Positions 1 through 15,224 of a DNA stretch of 64,000 nucleotides are shown here, one piece after another (positions within the stretch are counted from its first letter, which is position 1; every line of letters starts with the position of its first letter). Source of the stretch: Cardiocondyla obscurior (lineage: Eukaryota; Arthropoda; Insecta; Hymenoptera; Formicidae). A program made the position numbers and the translations under genes. The stretch lies in the NCBI RefSeq assembly GCF_019399895.1, contig NC_091873.1, positions 5,011,501 through 5,075,500 on the forward strand, in the 5' to 3' direction. The notes under the pieces were generated by a model, which saw only the letters and a program-made list of their open reading frames with translations, was not told the DNA's origin and did not search any database.

Positions 1-3000
1 AAATAATAAATGTAAATTCAGTAAGTGAAACGTAAAACGTACGCGCGAACAACGTATTTCTATACATATAACTGCAGCATATTCTTAATGCATTAGTTTT
101 TTTTTTCTCTCTCTCTCTCTCTCTCTCGTGTCATTTATTGAATTAAACTTTATATCGGTTGAAAAAGCTTCGTGTAACATTTGTCGTGAATTAAAACTGA
201 ATCCGAACGTATTAAATTTTCATTGTGCGTACAACGCTTATGCCTTTTATAGCCGTAACACAGGTGTCGATTTAACGTATCGATCCTCACGGCTGGTCGC
301 GAACGGCGCGGCGATAACACTAGTTTAACGAGCCATTGTTTTTGGCCAAACATCGGCAATGCTGAATCGACTGAGAGCTTGGAACATTAATGCGAAATTC
401 TCATATGCATTAATAAGGCAATTAGTGGCGAAACAATATTTGGCGGGCGCTGGTCGGCTGGCCGTCCAAGGGTATTCTTTTAAACGCGCTTTCAGTGGAA
501 AGGGTGGTTGGTTCGCGAGTTAGAGGTACCCCCTCGAATTTTCATTACTACGTGCTTGTGAAAGGCCAGCACATTATTAGCTATTATCCAAAGGTTTGCT
601 TTGCATAGCATAATGCGTGGTTTTTGCGTTAAATACGGCCAAGAGAATCTGACTCTCCGTTGAAAGAAATCGATAAGAAATAGTGGAAGCAGATTAAAAG
701 TTTATTTAATTATTATAAATTGCATATAAACCATCGTTTCCGTCGCGCGTCACCTGCCGCTCGTATAAAAGAGATTTATTTTTAACGCACTTTTCAAACG
801 TTACATCTTGATCAAGCAATATCTATTCGAACGGTTGTAATTAGCTCCGCGGTTAAAAAATTAGTTAATCGCGAGTCAATATCGAGATACGTAACTATCT
901 TACAATTAGTTCCGTCTCGTCCGTAATATGCACGTATGCCGTGACAATGACGAAGACGGGTAGAAGGGACGCGTTTAGCCCTCGCGATACTCGTTTTCCA
1001 CCGTCTGGCTAAAAATTGGCGATGGTCGGCGCGTGAGGGGGTACCGGTTTTCTCCTCCACCTACCACCCTCGCCCACATCGGTCCGCGCCGTTGCGGTGC
1101 ATCGCCGCGGGAGATGCCGCGAAATGCGATGTAGCGCCTTTTCTCGGCCGCGCTGCGAGAGGTCGTCGAGCGATGCCTCTCTTTTGCTCTCGGAGGTAGG
1201 GTACCCGGCGCAGCGCGGCGATCGTCGCAAGTCGGACATCGGGTAAAGGAGTAGAGTAAGAGATGGTCTGGAGCCGGCGGAGGCGGACGAGCAACAACGG
1301 CCATCACGGCCGCGCTCAGTGCCGCGGGCTAATCGGGAGAGATTTATGTAGAGCTATGCATTTATGAGTATAGAAACGCATACTTGCATACGGAATTAAT
1401 TCGCGTTATTGTTGTGATCTTTAGCGCGGACGAGAGATCGATCATTGTCGTTCCCTTGCGTGGAAACACGTGTCGCCGGGATACTCGTCGCGCATTAACG
1501 GCATCGCAGCGAAATTAATGGGCTTTGACGGCACTTCAATCATATTCTCCGTGTTTGAAAGCAAGCCTCAATGTCACTTGCGAGCGAGATGAAAAATTAT
1601 TTGATGACGCCGTTGCATTAGATAAAGCAAAGAGAAATTTTTACGTTTCTTTTACATCTTTCATTTAATTGTTTTGTTATATACTTATATATATTTTTTT
1701 TTTTTTTTTTTTTTTTTGCTGCTCGACATCAATTTGATATCAGCCTTTTCGCGCTTATTTTTAAATCACTTTATTGGACGACACTCGAAGGCGGAAAAAG
1801 ATGGGAGGAAAATTAATTTAATTTTCTACGAGATGTGGTTTTGATTAGAGCCTCGTTGAAAATGGCGTTATCAGGTGTATTCATAATACAGCGTTGAAAT
1901 GACCGGCAGCGCCGACGAAAGAAGAGTCTAAAGCACGATATAGCTATAACAATGGCGATGATCATCATGGTCGTTCGTGCGCCTCAGGGCGATTGGTTCG
2001 TCGGTATACGAATGTACATTATGGTCGACGTATCGAAGCCACTCTGCGCTTAACATTATGCATAATTACAAGCGTAAAATCGACAATTAATTAAATACAG
2101 AAATTAGTATTTACATGCGTAGCAAACAATTTACGTAAATAATTCGGGAGGCTGTCGCTTTCGTAGTAAGATTAACATTCAAAACGTTCGACTAGGCTCA
2201 ACTAAATTGTGTCTGGCACATTGCGCGCGAATGGATTTTCTAAGATTCTTGCGTCGCGAATTGCATCGGGAAGAAATCCTAGAACGTGGAAACCGCGACG
2301 ATATCCGCAATAACGTCCATTGCAACGTGGCGATGCCTCGAGCCAATTGTATCTCGTACGCAGATAGTTTTATTGCATGCATACATCCGCGTATGCGCCA
2401 GCGGCTACGCACACGGATAAAGATAGGTGGAACACGGAGGGTACACAATTATAACTTACTATCTGTACGACTGCTGCGTAATGCAACTTCTTTGTTAATG
2501 TGACGTTACAAACACACAACGTATTCGAATAATCTTCGATAAACACCGCAATATGCAACGAAGATACTCGACGTTTTACCGATTGTATCGCCTGAAATGG
2601 ACCGATAGGATTTAGTGCTGCCGTAAATTTGCGAGGCAAGCCCTCGACAAGCTATTTAGACTCGATGTATTCATCTAGCTTTAATAATATCGTACGTAAA
2701 GTAGACGACGAGGAGAAACGCAGGAGGCGAGTGGCCAAGCTAGTTTGCGTCAGCAGGCACGCGTCCGGTGTCGCGAAGGCGAAAAGCGTTTCAACGTGAA
2801 GGGCGTGAAGATGCAACGTCGTCGCCTCTCGAACGTCAAATTAGAAAGGATGCCGAGGGAGAAGTAGGAGACGCGAGTCGCGACGTGTCCGCAACGACAC
2901 CGTGATATCCGCGTTATTACCCGAGGCCATCGCGCGGAGCCTCTTACCCAGATACAGTTCTGATACGTATGCACGAGCGAGCGCCAACGACCACCGACAC

Positions 3001-6000
3001 AGGCAGCAAAACGTATAAATTCGCGTTAAGGTGATCACAGCCCGAGGATACGGCGAGGCGGCTAACACGCGCTAAGGACGCGCGCGTGCACGATGTCGTG
3101 CGCAGAAGAAGAGCACTACTAACTTTACGTGGACGTTTAATGGCCCGAGGACGTCGGCGTATGCAAATTTCAAAGCGATCTGTTACATCGGACGACGATC
3201 TATCATCGGGAAAGCCAACCGACGCGAAAATGAGCCAACTAGCGCGAAAAGTTCCAATTAATCGTAATTAAAAGATATACGTACGTATAATATGCATACG
3301 AATAATTTGACAAATAAGAATTAATGCAATTGCGAGTCGCAAGTGACAGGGAGGCTTTCTTAAATACATTACTAAAAATAATTACGCGCGATGTAAGTTT
3401 GTATCTGACGATCAAACGTTCCAGAATGGAGTCATCTATTTATTAAAAAAAGAATACAGTCTATTTGATCAAGAAATTTGGTTTCACGGAATATCACATT
3501 ACCCGAGCTAACATATGAAACAAAATATTGAACTTTCCTACGTATGCGGATGATAAATTTTAATTATAAAAACTGTACTATCGATCTTTTTGAAAATCTT
3601 GTCTGTTTATATTCGTGCGGGTACAAAGCTAAAATAACAGAGACATCAGACGGAACCACAAAGTGATGAAATGATACCGCATGTGAATTCATTTAGACCA
3701 GTCGACTGGATTTCCCTCTGGTGATTTCATTATGAGGGCCAGTCAGATCGGCTCTCTCTGAATAATATTTGTAATGGATCCATTTGCAAACGCGCACGAA
3801 CGTTCGAACCGCAATGTTATTAACGTCATAATCTAGAAAACATAATCTTTGCACCAACCAATACATTGATTTTCTCGAAATAATTTGATATTCTAGAAAT
3901 TTTCCAAATTATCAGGAGGCTACGTTTATTTAAATATTTATATTCTAGAGTAACACAATTTATCTATATATTTCGTAAAAGTTGCAATGAAACGTAACGT
4001 ATGAAGTCGATACTTATTACATATAATAATATTTGTTTATAAATCAGTTCTAGATTGATTAATCGAATGAATTTGTATATCCAGCATTCCAGTAGCCACG
4101 TATTAGTATGAACACACATGTACTTTGATTGCCCATAATTCTATATTTACGCAAGGAATGCGTTGTATATGTGTGTTAGACATATACAAATTAGGGGAAA
4201 AATTGCTCGGGTAATGTTGCATTCTGATAAATAATGAGCTAGAATATTAATAATTGGGATAAAACTCTAAAATGTCTGGCTTTTTTCGCGACAAAGAAAA
4301 CAATATTAATTAAACACTCGAAATATTTTTAACACCGAAAATTCAAGTTGCACTATCTTATGAAATAGTCTGATTTTTTTTTTGCGCAGTTGAAAGAATT
4401 AATATAATATAAAATTTTTACGCAAAAAAATATCTCTGGCAAAATTAATGTCAAAATATAAATTCTCAAGTAGTTTATATTGTTCGCAACGATGAAATTA
4501 AGAGATTATTTAGATAATCGTTCGGAGCTTTTCTGCGTTGAAAAAATAAGCATTATATCACGAATCGAACAACGGATCTGTGGTTTTAACTTTCCCTCGT
4601 TGATTGCTTAGTAGTTATACTCGCGAGACCCGTGGCATTCCGATAAGTGCATCAAGCTACCGCAATCCAATTGATTGATGGATCGATTCATTTCTTCACG
4701 GCGATTAACAACCTCGTCGGCGGATTTTCAAACGTAGGCGCGATGCTTTATCATCTGTGTTACCTAATCTTTATATTAGGTAAACGTTGTATTATACAAA
4801 ACGCATTTGTAAAAACACAATACTTGATTTATTTTCATGACGTGATACAATTTGCATTTAATGTCATTTATTTGTATTTATACTATATATATTATATAAC
4901 ATATTATACAAAAAAAAAAAAAAAGAAACATATTATTTTCGTAAATGTAATAAATCTAAATAGACGGAAATACGGGAATCGATTCTGCAAATGCTCACGT
5001 CTGATACCATTTTAATATTTCATCCGATACGAAGCCAAAAATGATTTATTATACGTATAATATGACGCACGTAAAATAACATTAATGTAACATAATGAAT
5101 TAATATTTAACGTTTATTTATACACGTTCTTAATTGCTCTGAATAGAATTTATTACGCCTTGAAGATTTGATTCTAGCCCTCTGTATTTATTAATAGAAA
5201 GAGGGAGTTTCGTATCAATTGATAATCAGCTGACACAAGATAATTTCGCTAGAGCAAGTATTAACGGGCATTGTATTTCGTTATTTGCACTGCCGTCATT
5301 TTTAATTCCTCCGAAGTCATGTTTATTTGTACTTAAAATTTTTACACACTTTTATGTCGTTATATCGATCGTAAATTGCCTCGCGGAAATTTAGCATAAT
5401 TATCGCTAATATGTTGAAAGCCGTTTGAACGGTGAATTCAACGAATAATCGCGCGGTGGTTGCCGGAGAAAGCTTTTATAATATTAATTGCTATCCCAAT
5501 CGGATGCTACTCGTGTAACAGCGGTCGTCACGCTGTAAGCCGCGCGTTTGTGTGTGCCTTGTTAAGGTTTTCAGTTGCAACGGTGCGCCCCGCTGCTGTT
5601 CCCGTGCGCGAGTCCTTTTCGTTACTCCCGCATTTACCACCTGGTACTTCATTACTGGAACGTCACTTGTCGGATACAAACGAACGATAGACGGAACGTG
5701 AATAGTTGCCGGCTACTAGAGAATCATTACTCGCGAAATTATGCGCACTTGTTTCAATTGCACGGCCACTTATTGCCCCACACAGGCTCTAACGATCGTT
5801 AACGACGGATGTCGTTATACCTAAACAATAATCGCACTTTGTATTTAGCACTTATGTCGCTGTTTATAAGCGAGGAATTTTAAGTTTGTTGGGAAATAAT
5901 TGCAGTTAAGCGATGCCGATAATTAATCGGATACGTTTTGTCAAACTGCACACTCGAAATTCGTCTTTCATGACCCTCATACGCAATTCCATATCCCGAA

Positions 6001-8340
6001 TCGGCATTAGACTTGTCAAACGCGTTGTACGAGGAAATATGTAAAACACGTTCGCAATAACCGCAGTAATTATCACGAATCCCGGGAGTGTACGTCCTAC
6101 ACGTGCGTTTCCTTCTTATTTAACGTACGCGAAGACGCGAGAAAAAATAATTCCTGGCGCAGGACATCGGCTTGCTCGTAGACGTCTCGCCAATGTAAGA
6201 ATTCAGACGCTACACGCATCGTCATACCGCGCCGTGGGCGTTTTATCTCGTTCGATGCGTTCGCCCGCGCTTATTTTTATGTTATTTCATCGAGCGCGTC
6301 CGGGACACGCGAAGCGAAGGATACACGCTCGAATATAAATGCGCGAGAGGTGCGTATACCAGCCGCGGTGTAAATCTCTTTTTCTCTCTTTCCTTCTGCC
6401 GCGGCTCTCTCGACGAGGTGCCTCGACGGTACCGGCTCGTACATACACCGAGGCAAGTATGTGCCTATCTACCTACGAGCGGTTCTTACATCGTTACTTG
6501 CGCCGGGCAACGTACCTGCCTACGTAACGCGGACCCGCGGCCTGTTCCGTTGCCGCGAAGCCAAAGAGGCACTCCCGACACGCGCCAATGCATGTCTTGC
6601 TCCATTTCATCCTCGCCTATTCCCACCACTTACTCACCTACTTACCCTACGAGACGGAAACTCTGACCGAGACGACGTGCATTAGCCGCCGCGGACAGGA
6701 ATTTCTTGCGCCGCAACGGCGAGTAGGTATATCGCAACACGTATTATACTCGTCGTGACATAGCCAGGTGTTCACCTGGCGCGGACAGATTTTAAGAAAC
6801 TCATTGCGCGGAAGCGCTTTTTTTATATTTTATTTTTATTTTTTTAACTAAAACTGAATTTATAATAAATCTTAATTATTAAAAAATACCATATGCTTAG
6901 GCTAATAATAACGTTTATGATAATTTTTTCACTTGTAGCAATTACGCGCACTTCACTTTGAGTGTACTTAATACACGACAATGTGAATCTTGTTTGAATA
7001 GCAGATTTCTTGTGAAATATTGATAGATTGCCAAGTATGACTCTTAGAAATGTGTTTAAAGGTTTATTTTTACCGTTCGTTATGTCTTCATCCTATTTAC
7101 ATAATTGCATTCGCAAAGTAAAGTTTATAAATAATTGTAAAGATTTTTGAAAATTAACACATTACTTTATACAGTTGTATATCTAATTCTTAACTGCAAA
7201 TACACGATCTAAAAGTAAATGCAGTATTAAATATCAAGCGCGTTATAATGTAATTGCCAGGTAGGATTTTAATTAATTTAACTATGGAGGGTAATTACAT
7301 ATCGTTGATGAATTTATTTTTGCTGCGGGCCGTATCCATAAATAACGTATTTTCAGAAAAGAGTTAATTATTTCGGGTTTCACTACCTTTATTTTATTTA
7401 CATAAAGTACACATTGATCTATATGTAGCCGCAATGTAATTGCAGGCTTAATGTAATCAGCGATCAGAGATATTTTATACATTTCGTCCAATAATATGTA
7501 ATATGTACGCGTATTCATTTATTTAATGAGTTTCGATACGTTTTTTATATTTTTTATATTTTTTTTTTCTTACGACGTAATATTAATTTACAATTCTCGT
7601 AAAAGCACTTGTCCCTTTAACATATATTTCACGGTGCGTTCTCGTTCTGAATTGATTATTATTTTGCAGAATATGATAAGAAAAATATTTTGTACGGTAG
7701 TATAAAAATAATCGTGTACGTTATGTGATGTAGCTTATGTTAACTTTAGTCTTCTTTCTTTCAACGCATGCGAGGTATATTCGCCGTACCATTAAACGAG
7801 AAATGCTACATATGAGAAACAATGTGTTCGGAATGTTAAACAAAATTATTTGCGGGATAGTTATGCGAGATTGCGGGTTGTGTTATCGGTTAACACTCGG
7901 GTTCGTTCGGTTTTTGAGTTAACGAGGAGAAGAATCGCGACAGAATTATGGCTGATTGGAGTAGTCTGGACGGGATCAAGGATAGTCCAGAAGACGCGCG
8001 CGCGATCGGTCCACCTAGTGGCCCATTCGTCGTTCGCGCAAACATACGTACACGTATATTCGGGGCGATATCTCGGACGAGGCAAAATATTTACGAGAAA
8101 ATTTCGCCGTGGGTGGCGCGGCTTCATGAATAATTTCGGTCCGCAGGAGACTCGTCAGCCGCGGGCTATGTGCTCGGGGCGCACGGTTCTAATTACGGCA
8201 ACTGCAGAGCGCGCGTCTGCGCCCCCGGCCATCCCTCTAGCCGGTTTCCAACCTCCCTTTTCCTATCCCAGCACAATTTCCACAGAGCCCACATCCGTTC
8301 TGAAATGCTAGCAATCCTCCTCCCCCTGCGGCCCCTTGCC
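1..8340. other. Intergenic or intronic DNA, no supportable gene
   Basis: The DNA is AT-rich with CpG-rich patches (about 1000-1320, 2700-3250, 6060-6720, 7860-8340). ORFs here are under 155 codons, overlap on both strands and lack recognisable motifs or convincing splice pairs. Homopolymer T runs occur at 1688-1718. I see no RNA gene. Confidence 0.6.
97..127. repeat. T-run plus (CT)n microsatellite
   Basis: Ten T residues are followed by about 21 nt of CT repeat, ordinary simple sequence. Confidence 0.95.
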
Positions 8341-8341
8341 A

Positions 8342-8346
<5 letters not shown>

Positions 8347-8375
<29 letters not shown>
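8347..8375. repeat. (TC)n microsatellite
   Basis: About 29 nt of uninterrupted TC repeat lie within a longer pyrimidine-rich tract that runs to about 8455. Confidence 0.95.
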
Positions 8376-8380
<5 letters not shown>

Positions 8381-8515
8381 TCTCTCATTCTCTCTTCATC
8401 TCTCTCGTTCGTCCTCCGCGTTCCACGCGCTCCGTCCCTCGTTCCCTCTCTTTTGTAGCTCGAGGTGCACATCGACTATTACGTTGCAACCAATTTTTGA
8501 AAAGTTTCCGCGGTA

Positions 8516-8594
8516 TGTATATATACGTACATATGTATATGTATGTGTATATATACATATAATAACACACGTACACATATACATATAATATAGG
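8516..8594. repeat. Degenerate TA/TG-rich simple repeat
   Basis: Interspersed TATATACGTACATATG-type dinucleotide repeats cover about 80 nt. They are prone to cruciform or slippage and no function is apparent. Confidence 0.8.
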
Positions 8595-11500
8595 TTCGTA
8601 CGTTTAGGGAGAAGCAGAGTTCGTCACATTAGATGGACGAGTTTGTGGTTTAATGTGCAGAATTGCGGAACATTTATTAATGTGACGTATGAGTTTTATA
8701 GCGCTTCAGTAACTTCTTTCTCTTCTCGATCATTACATGGAAGCGATAGGTAATTAAATTACGGTACGGCTGTGTACGATAATTATCGTTCGTATTATGC
8801 TGGTTCGATGCGTGAAATTGCGTATCTTAATCTTAACTAAATGGTACTAGTCTCCATCGTAAACGTTAAACGCGCATTGATTCGCAATTCGTTGCGTCCA
8901 TATGCTAAGTCAGCAATGAAAGATGAAATGAAGAAGGAGCGTATAATCAACGTTCGAATCACGCTTTCCACGTTAACTGTTTAATTAAAACTATTCCCGT
9001 TAATCGTTTACAAATGATCGCAATCATATAATTACAGCGTGTATTAAAGCTCAACATTTTTTTCCACTTTATTAATATTTATATTAATATAATTATAAAA
9101 TGTAATTTATTTATACTTGAACATTTTTCTATCTGTTCAATTTCTTGTGTATAATAGCCAATTATTTAATTATTCATGAACGGTACATTTGCTCTTCGGA
9201 TTTCATAGTTTATTGTGTCAAGACGAGAAGCGCACTGATCGTGAGACTCCGTTAGTCACGAATCTTGATATGATACAAGTCTTGCAACTTGCACGACCTT
9301 GCACTAACGCAATTGTAGAATTAAATCAGTTTATAAAGTAGACGTAATTCAGAAATACGTAATCACAAGGAAAACTTTAAAAGTTTAGAATATAAGGCTC
9401 AATATAAAAATAATAAGTATGAGATTAGACCATTTTTATCGATTTAACTAAAATTTTTTATCTTTCATTATTACACGTTGAAAAAGTAAAATTATTTATA
9501 TCTATTTTAAAGGCATAATAAAGCCACAGTTTTTATTTTTAGCTAATTGCAACGCGTAATTTATTTCGCTGCGGAATGATATGTGAAAACTTTTATGTAA
9601 CTATCTTCATTTAAAGCCGCCTATTTGCATTGCGCACGATTATTCGGGACGCCAAGTGCATAATTGATCGTAACTATTGTTCGATGACGGTGGAATGCGA
9701 CGAATGATTGAGCAATTGCATTGTCCCGCCACGTTTCTAAAGGCACCGACACCCTCTCGGACGACTGGCATAGATTAAACTTTCTTCACCCGCGGTGTTG
9801 CATGTGTGAGATCAGATTGACTTTCTATCGACTTCACTTTAACTCAGTCATATTAAATGCCTTGAGACGCGCGCGCGCGTAATCATTTGGGGTCCACAAT
9901 TTTATAATGTTCCTTCCGCGAAGAGAAACTATCGCAATGAGCATTTGAAAAATGACAAAGAGATGGTTGTTGGATTAAGATTCTTAAGCTTCTCAGTTTC
10001 TCACACAAAAATAGAAGGCCTTAAGAAATCTAGAGATCTAGCCGGAATATAAAGAACAGATAAAAAAAATAAATACAGCTCGCGGCATGCAATTTTAAAA
10101 TATACATAAGTACAAAAGAATAGAAATTATAGGAAGTGGTCAGGGTTTTTATGTGTGAAATTGTTACGCGAGACCATTTGATTTTCAATGACTGTTTCTG
10201 TTATTAAATTCATCTCTACATTCGTTAGAAACCAAACTTTCCGTACTGGAACGCTCTTGGCTGCGCCTCGCGGGTTACAAGCGACATAATTAACTACGTG
10301 AAAGTATACCATTTCCATGCATGAATATCAGTTTATCACGCGACGTTTCCAAGGCATTCTGTACAAAAGAACGAGAGAAATAGGTTTTTCTTTTTCTTTT
10401 TTTTTTTTTTTAGATATTTTCTGCATTAAGTATCACCGAGTAACATATAGTTTCTTTACCCGGAAGTCTTCGATCAGGAAAGCAGTCGTGAAAAAGTACG
10501 AACAGCGTGCCGTAAAAATTTGCAAGCAAAATTAAAATGAGTTTAATAAGCGAACGTTTTCTCGGAGCGATACTTGAAGTAACGTAAATAAATGAATAAT
10601 TAGGATTAAGTTTTCTATAAATTTGCGTAGCGACAATTATATTCTCGAGACATACTTGACGTAAGATGTAAAGAGTAAAACGAATGCATGAGTTACGTCC
10701 TTGTTGATCTTAAGATAATAATACCGAGGATTAATTATCGCGTCTAAAGTTTATGTCAGAAAGCAATCGTAGCTCTGGCCGATGCAATCATCGTTATTTG
10801 AATCGCGTTATTATATTAATCTTGTAGTTCTACTTCTATTTGAGCGCATAACGCAAGCTTGTTGAATTTATCGCAATTTCTTTCTTTATAATTAAATACC
10901 TTGACGAATTCGAGGATAGGCAAGTTGCATTTTGCAACGAGTTTTCACGGGCGCGTTTCGCGTTTTCCCCAATCGCGAAAAAATTTACCTGCATCGCGGC
11001 AAGTGTTGAGAGCGTTTCTGCGCTTCCGCGATCGTGTCGAATAATTATAAATCGTGACTCACTCACCGTTTCTGGCACGTGGACTCCAGGTTGACGGCTA
11101 TTCTCGTGTCCACGGCGGCGAATTGGAGAACCCTGGAGTCCCGTCGCGCTCGCGGAAATTTTTCACTATCTACAAAGCACCCGGACGGAATTTTCGCGAG
11201 TATCTCCAGATCTCGTGTCGCGCACTGGAACCACGTGGTTGCATTCACGTGTCTTCTCGGCCGAAGGACAAAAGTGGCGCGAGCCACCACCGCGCACCAC
11301 CGCGGCTTTCGTTAAACTGCATACGCTCTCCGCCGTTGCGGTGCGGTCCTCGCGCTGATCTCCTCGTACTACCTCCACCATTCTCTCTTCCACCACCACC
11401 GACTATCGTCGTCCTTTCCAACCATCCTACATCAACCCGTCTTTGTCCTGCGAGCTTGCGGCGTTTCGGCAAGCGCCTCGAGCTTTCGACGATTCTCTCC

Positions 11501-13165
11501 ACTCGAATCGCATTGCCGCGCGCCGGTTTCAACCCTCTCCGTGCATTTTGACAGTTTCGGTTAAATGTATAGCGATCGCATTTGACAAGTTTATCATTTT
11601 TATACGTCTCTTCTTTAAATAAAAATTCTGTTCTTTTGCATCGGTATTTTAATTCTATTTTAAATACGACTCGCAACGAAATTTTGCATGAAAACGTTAT
11701 GTCATTATTTTATAATCTATAAAAAATCTACGTGCAATATTTTCAAATATTATTCTATATTAATACTTCACTAGAAATAAATTATTGTATAATATAAAAA
11801 TGATAAATTTGTAAGATTGATGATTTTGATAAATGTCACGTTACTGTTCGTGAAACGATAAGTTAAGCGAGTAGAATCTTTTAGCTGTTATAAAGCAGTT
11901 AGATATTTACACTTATAGTTACGTAAGTACCAGAACAAGAATAGATAAATCTCTTGACCACGTAGTGTAACCTTTGCAAATGACATCCACTCGCATCGGC
12001 CGTTCGCATAATATTACCAATAATTTTTCTTCGAGCGATCAGAATTATCCTCGCTGTAAGACGGTATAATTTGATTAATTGACTATGAAGAAATATAGGT
12101 AGCGTAGAAATGATATTATGCAACTTAAAAAAAAAATAGAAACAATTTCATTTGACAAATATCTCTCGGTGAAAATAAAAGTTACAAAGTGCTTCGAAAA
12201 GAAAAATACGTAAAACGGTACCGTTTACGAAAATAATGTCCATAATTTATTCGCGAGTTTGTTTCGAGGAGTAATTTTTGGCGCACCTGTGCGTCGACAT
12301 TGTCGAATAACTGAAACATTTTCTACCGTCGACCGGAGAATTTCGTCTTCGTAAAACTACAATCCGTACGATTGGCCATCGGCCATCGAGAATAATGGAG
12401 CAGTTGGCGAGAGCCGATATAAGGGGAACCAAGCGCGGCTTGGGCCTCGGTCTCTGTCGTATTCGAGTTGCCCCGCGGCCAAAACGGCCACGGCCGACAA
12501 CATCGTTCCAGAATGCCTCGGGCACTTCCAAACCCACCGGACGATGTTGCTCGCATACGTAAACGCCAACTTCGTCAGGGACAAAGTGACGCTCGTATAT
12601 ATGTTGATCCGGGCGACGGGGGAAGGAACGACTTTGCCATTTCGAGACTCATTTTAACGTCCGCCTGGGTCGCGTTCGCGGCTGGTTCCTGTCGTTAGCC
12701 TTAGGCATATGCCCGTCGGGCGATTACGGGACGTTCCAAATCTCTTTGGCTCCGACGCGACGCGACACCGACGGTTCCACGCTTTTGGAAAACGCGCATC
12801 TAAATATTTTTCTTGCCGAACGTAATTGCATGGAATTATAATTATATGTACATTTTGCGTTATACGTGAAGCAGAACATTTTTTACTAAACTGAATTAAA
12901 TTTTACTAACAATTTCGTGGATAAATGTAAAATTTAGAATCATCTTGGAACGATAATGTACGTAGCGTATTTTAGAAAGTAATAATGGATATATTTCAAT
13001 TTGCTGGTTGTTAAATACTCGAGCTGAAACGGAACGTGTATACGAGAATGACACCCCGGCAAGATCTTTATACTATGATTGATAACATTACGTTTCACGC
13101 CTGAGTGTGAGAAGACAGATGCTCAATTCGCAAAGTAAGCACTGCCTAAACGTGATGGATAGACA

Positions 13166-13185
13166 GATCGATCGATCGATCGATC
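13166..13185. repeat. (GATC)5 tetranucleotide repeat
   Basis: Five perfect GATC units, a short microsatellite. Confidence 0.95.
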
Positions 13186-14873
13186 TTCTAAAGTAACATA
13201 TTCCGAAATGGATTTTAGCACGACAGGGAGAAGCAATCGCTCATAACGTTGCATTTAATTTTAATTCTTTGTCTTAGCTCGTAAGCGATTAATTCGCATC
13301 GTTGATATAACATTTCTAATTAAATCCTTGTATCTTTTGTCAATCTTTCGAGTCGAGTACGATAATGTTTTCAAGCATTACAACAAATTAATTAATTAAA
13401 AAAAAAAGAAAGAAAAAAAAAAAAAAAAAAAAATTTGAAAGATCGATGCAACTTTGTGAGCATTGCGTGCGTTCAAATTAATTAGCCGGTCACCGGTGAG
13501 CAGCGCTTTCGTCTCGACTCGTTTAGTGGATACGTAATTCGAAGCAAAAGATATCCTGGTAATGCGATGGGAAGTGAACAAGACGAAAGAAGGAAGGAGG
13601 TTGCGGAGGAGGATGAGAAGGAGAACGAGGGAGAGAAGGAGGACGAGCATAATGGTGGTCACATGCCCGCGGGCGTTTCGCGGAGGAGAGGAGTAAGAAG
13701 AAGGCGGGTGAGGTTGCGCGCACTCACCGATCCAGAGAGAGAGGAAAATAATGCGATGTTTTTGTATCATACGATATACAGACTCTCTGCCGGCATGGCG
13801 GACCGGTATACGCCCGGAGCGTCCAGCGGGATGTAACGAGAAGAGTCCGAGTATTGCCCGTGGGTCCACATATTTTAGGGTGAAGCCTTCTCCTCTCCCT
13901 CTCCCTCCGTCGCCCTGTTCTTCTTCGCCCTCTGGTTTGAACCTACGTGTCTCTGAAACGGGTCGTGCCGTGCCGAAGGCGAGAGCTTCGCGCGCTCCTC
14001 CACCTATCCGTCCAGCTCTTGTTCACTTCCCTCCCTCGATCCGGCTTGCTTTTCGTTGTCTTTCCATATCTTTTATTATCTCGTTGTACAAACGATTCCG
14101 TATAGTTGTGTCGAAAAGCACGCGACTTAGAATCAGGTGGTTCACCCCTTTCAATCACGGATTCTGTGGCGAACTCTATCAAATTTTTCGTAATCCAAAG
14201 AGGAGACGAGGGAAAATTTCTGGTAATATGTCATTGAGATAAAGTTGATCGAGGAGGACTTTTTATCTAGTTATTTAATTCAAAAGAAAATTATTTTTTA
14301 AAGAAATAAAAGGAAAAATTTCGTAATTGGATAGAAAAGAGGGACTCGGCAGTCGATGATTTCAAATGTGAGAACTCGAGCTTCTCGCTCGAATCAATTT
14401 CCGTAAACCTCTTACGCGTGACCCGCCAATCAGTCGAGGGGTCCATTGGATTTCTCTCCTTCCCTTTTGTCCTCGCGGGCCATGCATCGTTCTGCATGCG
14501 CAAAGTACACGACGGCCGTAGGTTGCGTTCTAAAGTGGGGGAGGTAGCCCGAGCGGTCTTTCTCCGATGGTTACGTGACCTCTGGTGGGTGTATGTTTAA
14601 CCTTTTCGATGGCAGTCGGCAGAGAGGAGAGTTTAGCCGGCGGCCTCTTCTCCCCTTATCCTTCCCCGTCACTTCACCCCGTCGACTCTCCCCGAGTCGA
14701 CGATCACCCACGCAAGCGAATGTAAATTACCGGAGGCTGTGAATCATTTTTAGAAGATCCCAGACGACCCCTGCGGTCTTTCTCTCCTTCGACGTAGCTC
14801 ACCTTTCATCTCCCCTTCTACCTCCAACCTTTCTTTTCTTCCGCTATCTACCTTCTTTCGTTGATCCACCCTT

Positions 14874-14881
<8 letters not shown>

Positions 14882-14904
<23 letters not shown>
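14882..14904. repeat. (CT)n microsatellite
   Basis: About 23 nt of CT repeat preceded by a C run, within a pyrimidine-rich tract. Confidence 0.95.
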
Positions 14905-15192
14905 GTTTTCCGGTCTCGTTCTACTTTCCTTTCTTTTCTCTTTAAATCCTTCATCTCGCTGTTCATCGTGCCGGTTCGTCCTCGTTTATCCCGCGCAAAC
15001 TTACGTAAGATAGAGAACGCGCTGTCTGAGAAAGGCAACTCGCGTAGATTGCCGTGGGATGTGCTCCGGGCCTCGACTCCCACCTAGGTGCGATCGGACT
15101 CCGCCAACAATGCCTATTAAGCACCTTTAGCGGGCGTTTCTGCCTCTACGAGAATCCGTGGAGCATGTGGCCTGTGCGAGATTTGCGTTTTG

Positions 15193-15224
<32 letters not shown>

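Noticed and set aside
3780..3800. tRNA T-arm-like GTTCGAA motifs, also near 8950 and 22036
   Set aside because: There are no matching acceptor or anticodon stems at the right distances.
11054..11676. 165-codon plus and 143-codon minus ORFs
   Set aside because: They overlap each other on opposite strands in CpG-rich DNA; the Arg/Pro/Gly-rich translations match no family.
13396..14242. 157-, 89- and 163-codon ORFs on both strands
   Set aside because: These are overlapping frames on opposite strands of a low-complexity purine- or pyrimidine-skewed tract, with no domain or splice evidence.
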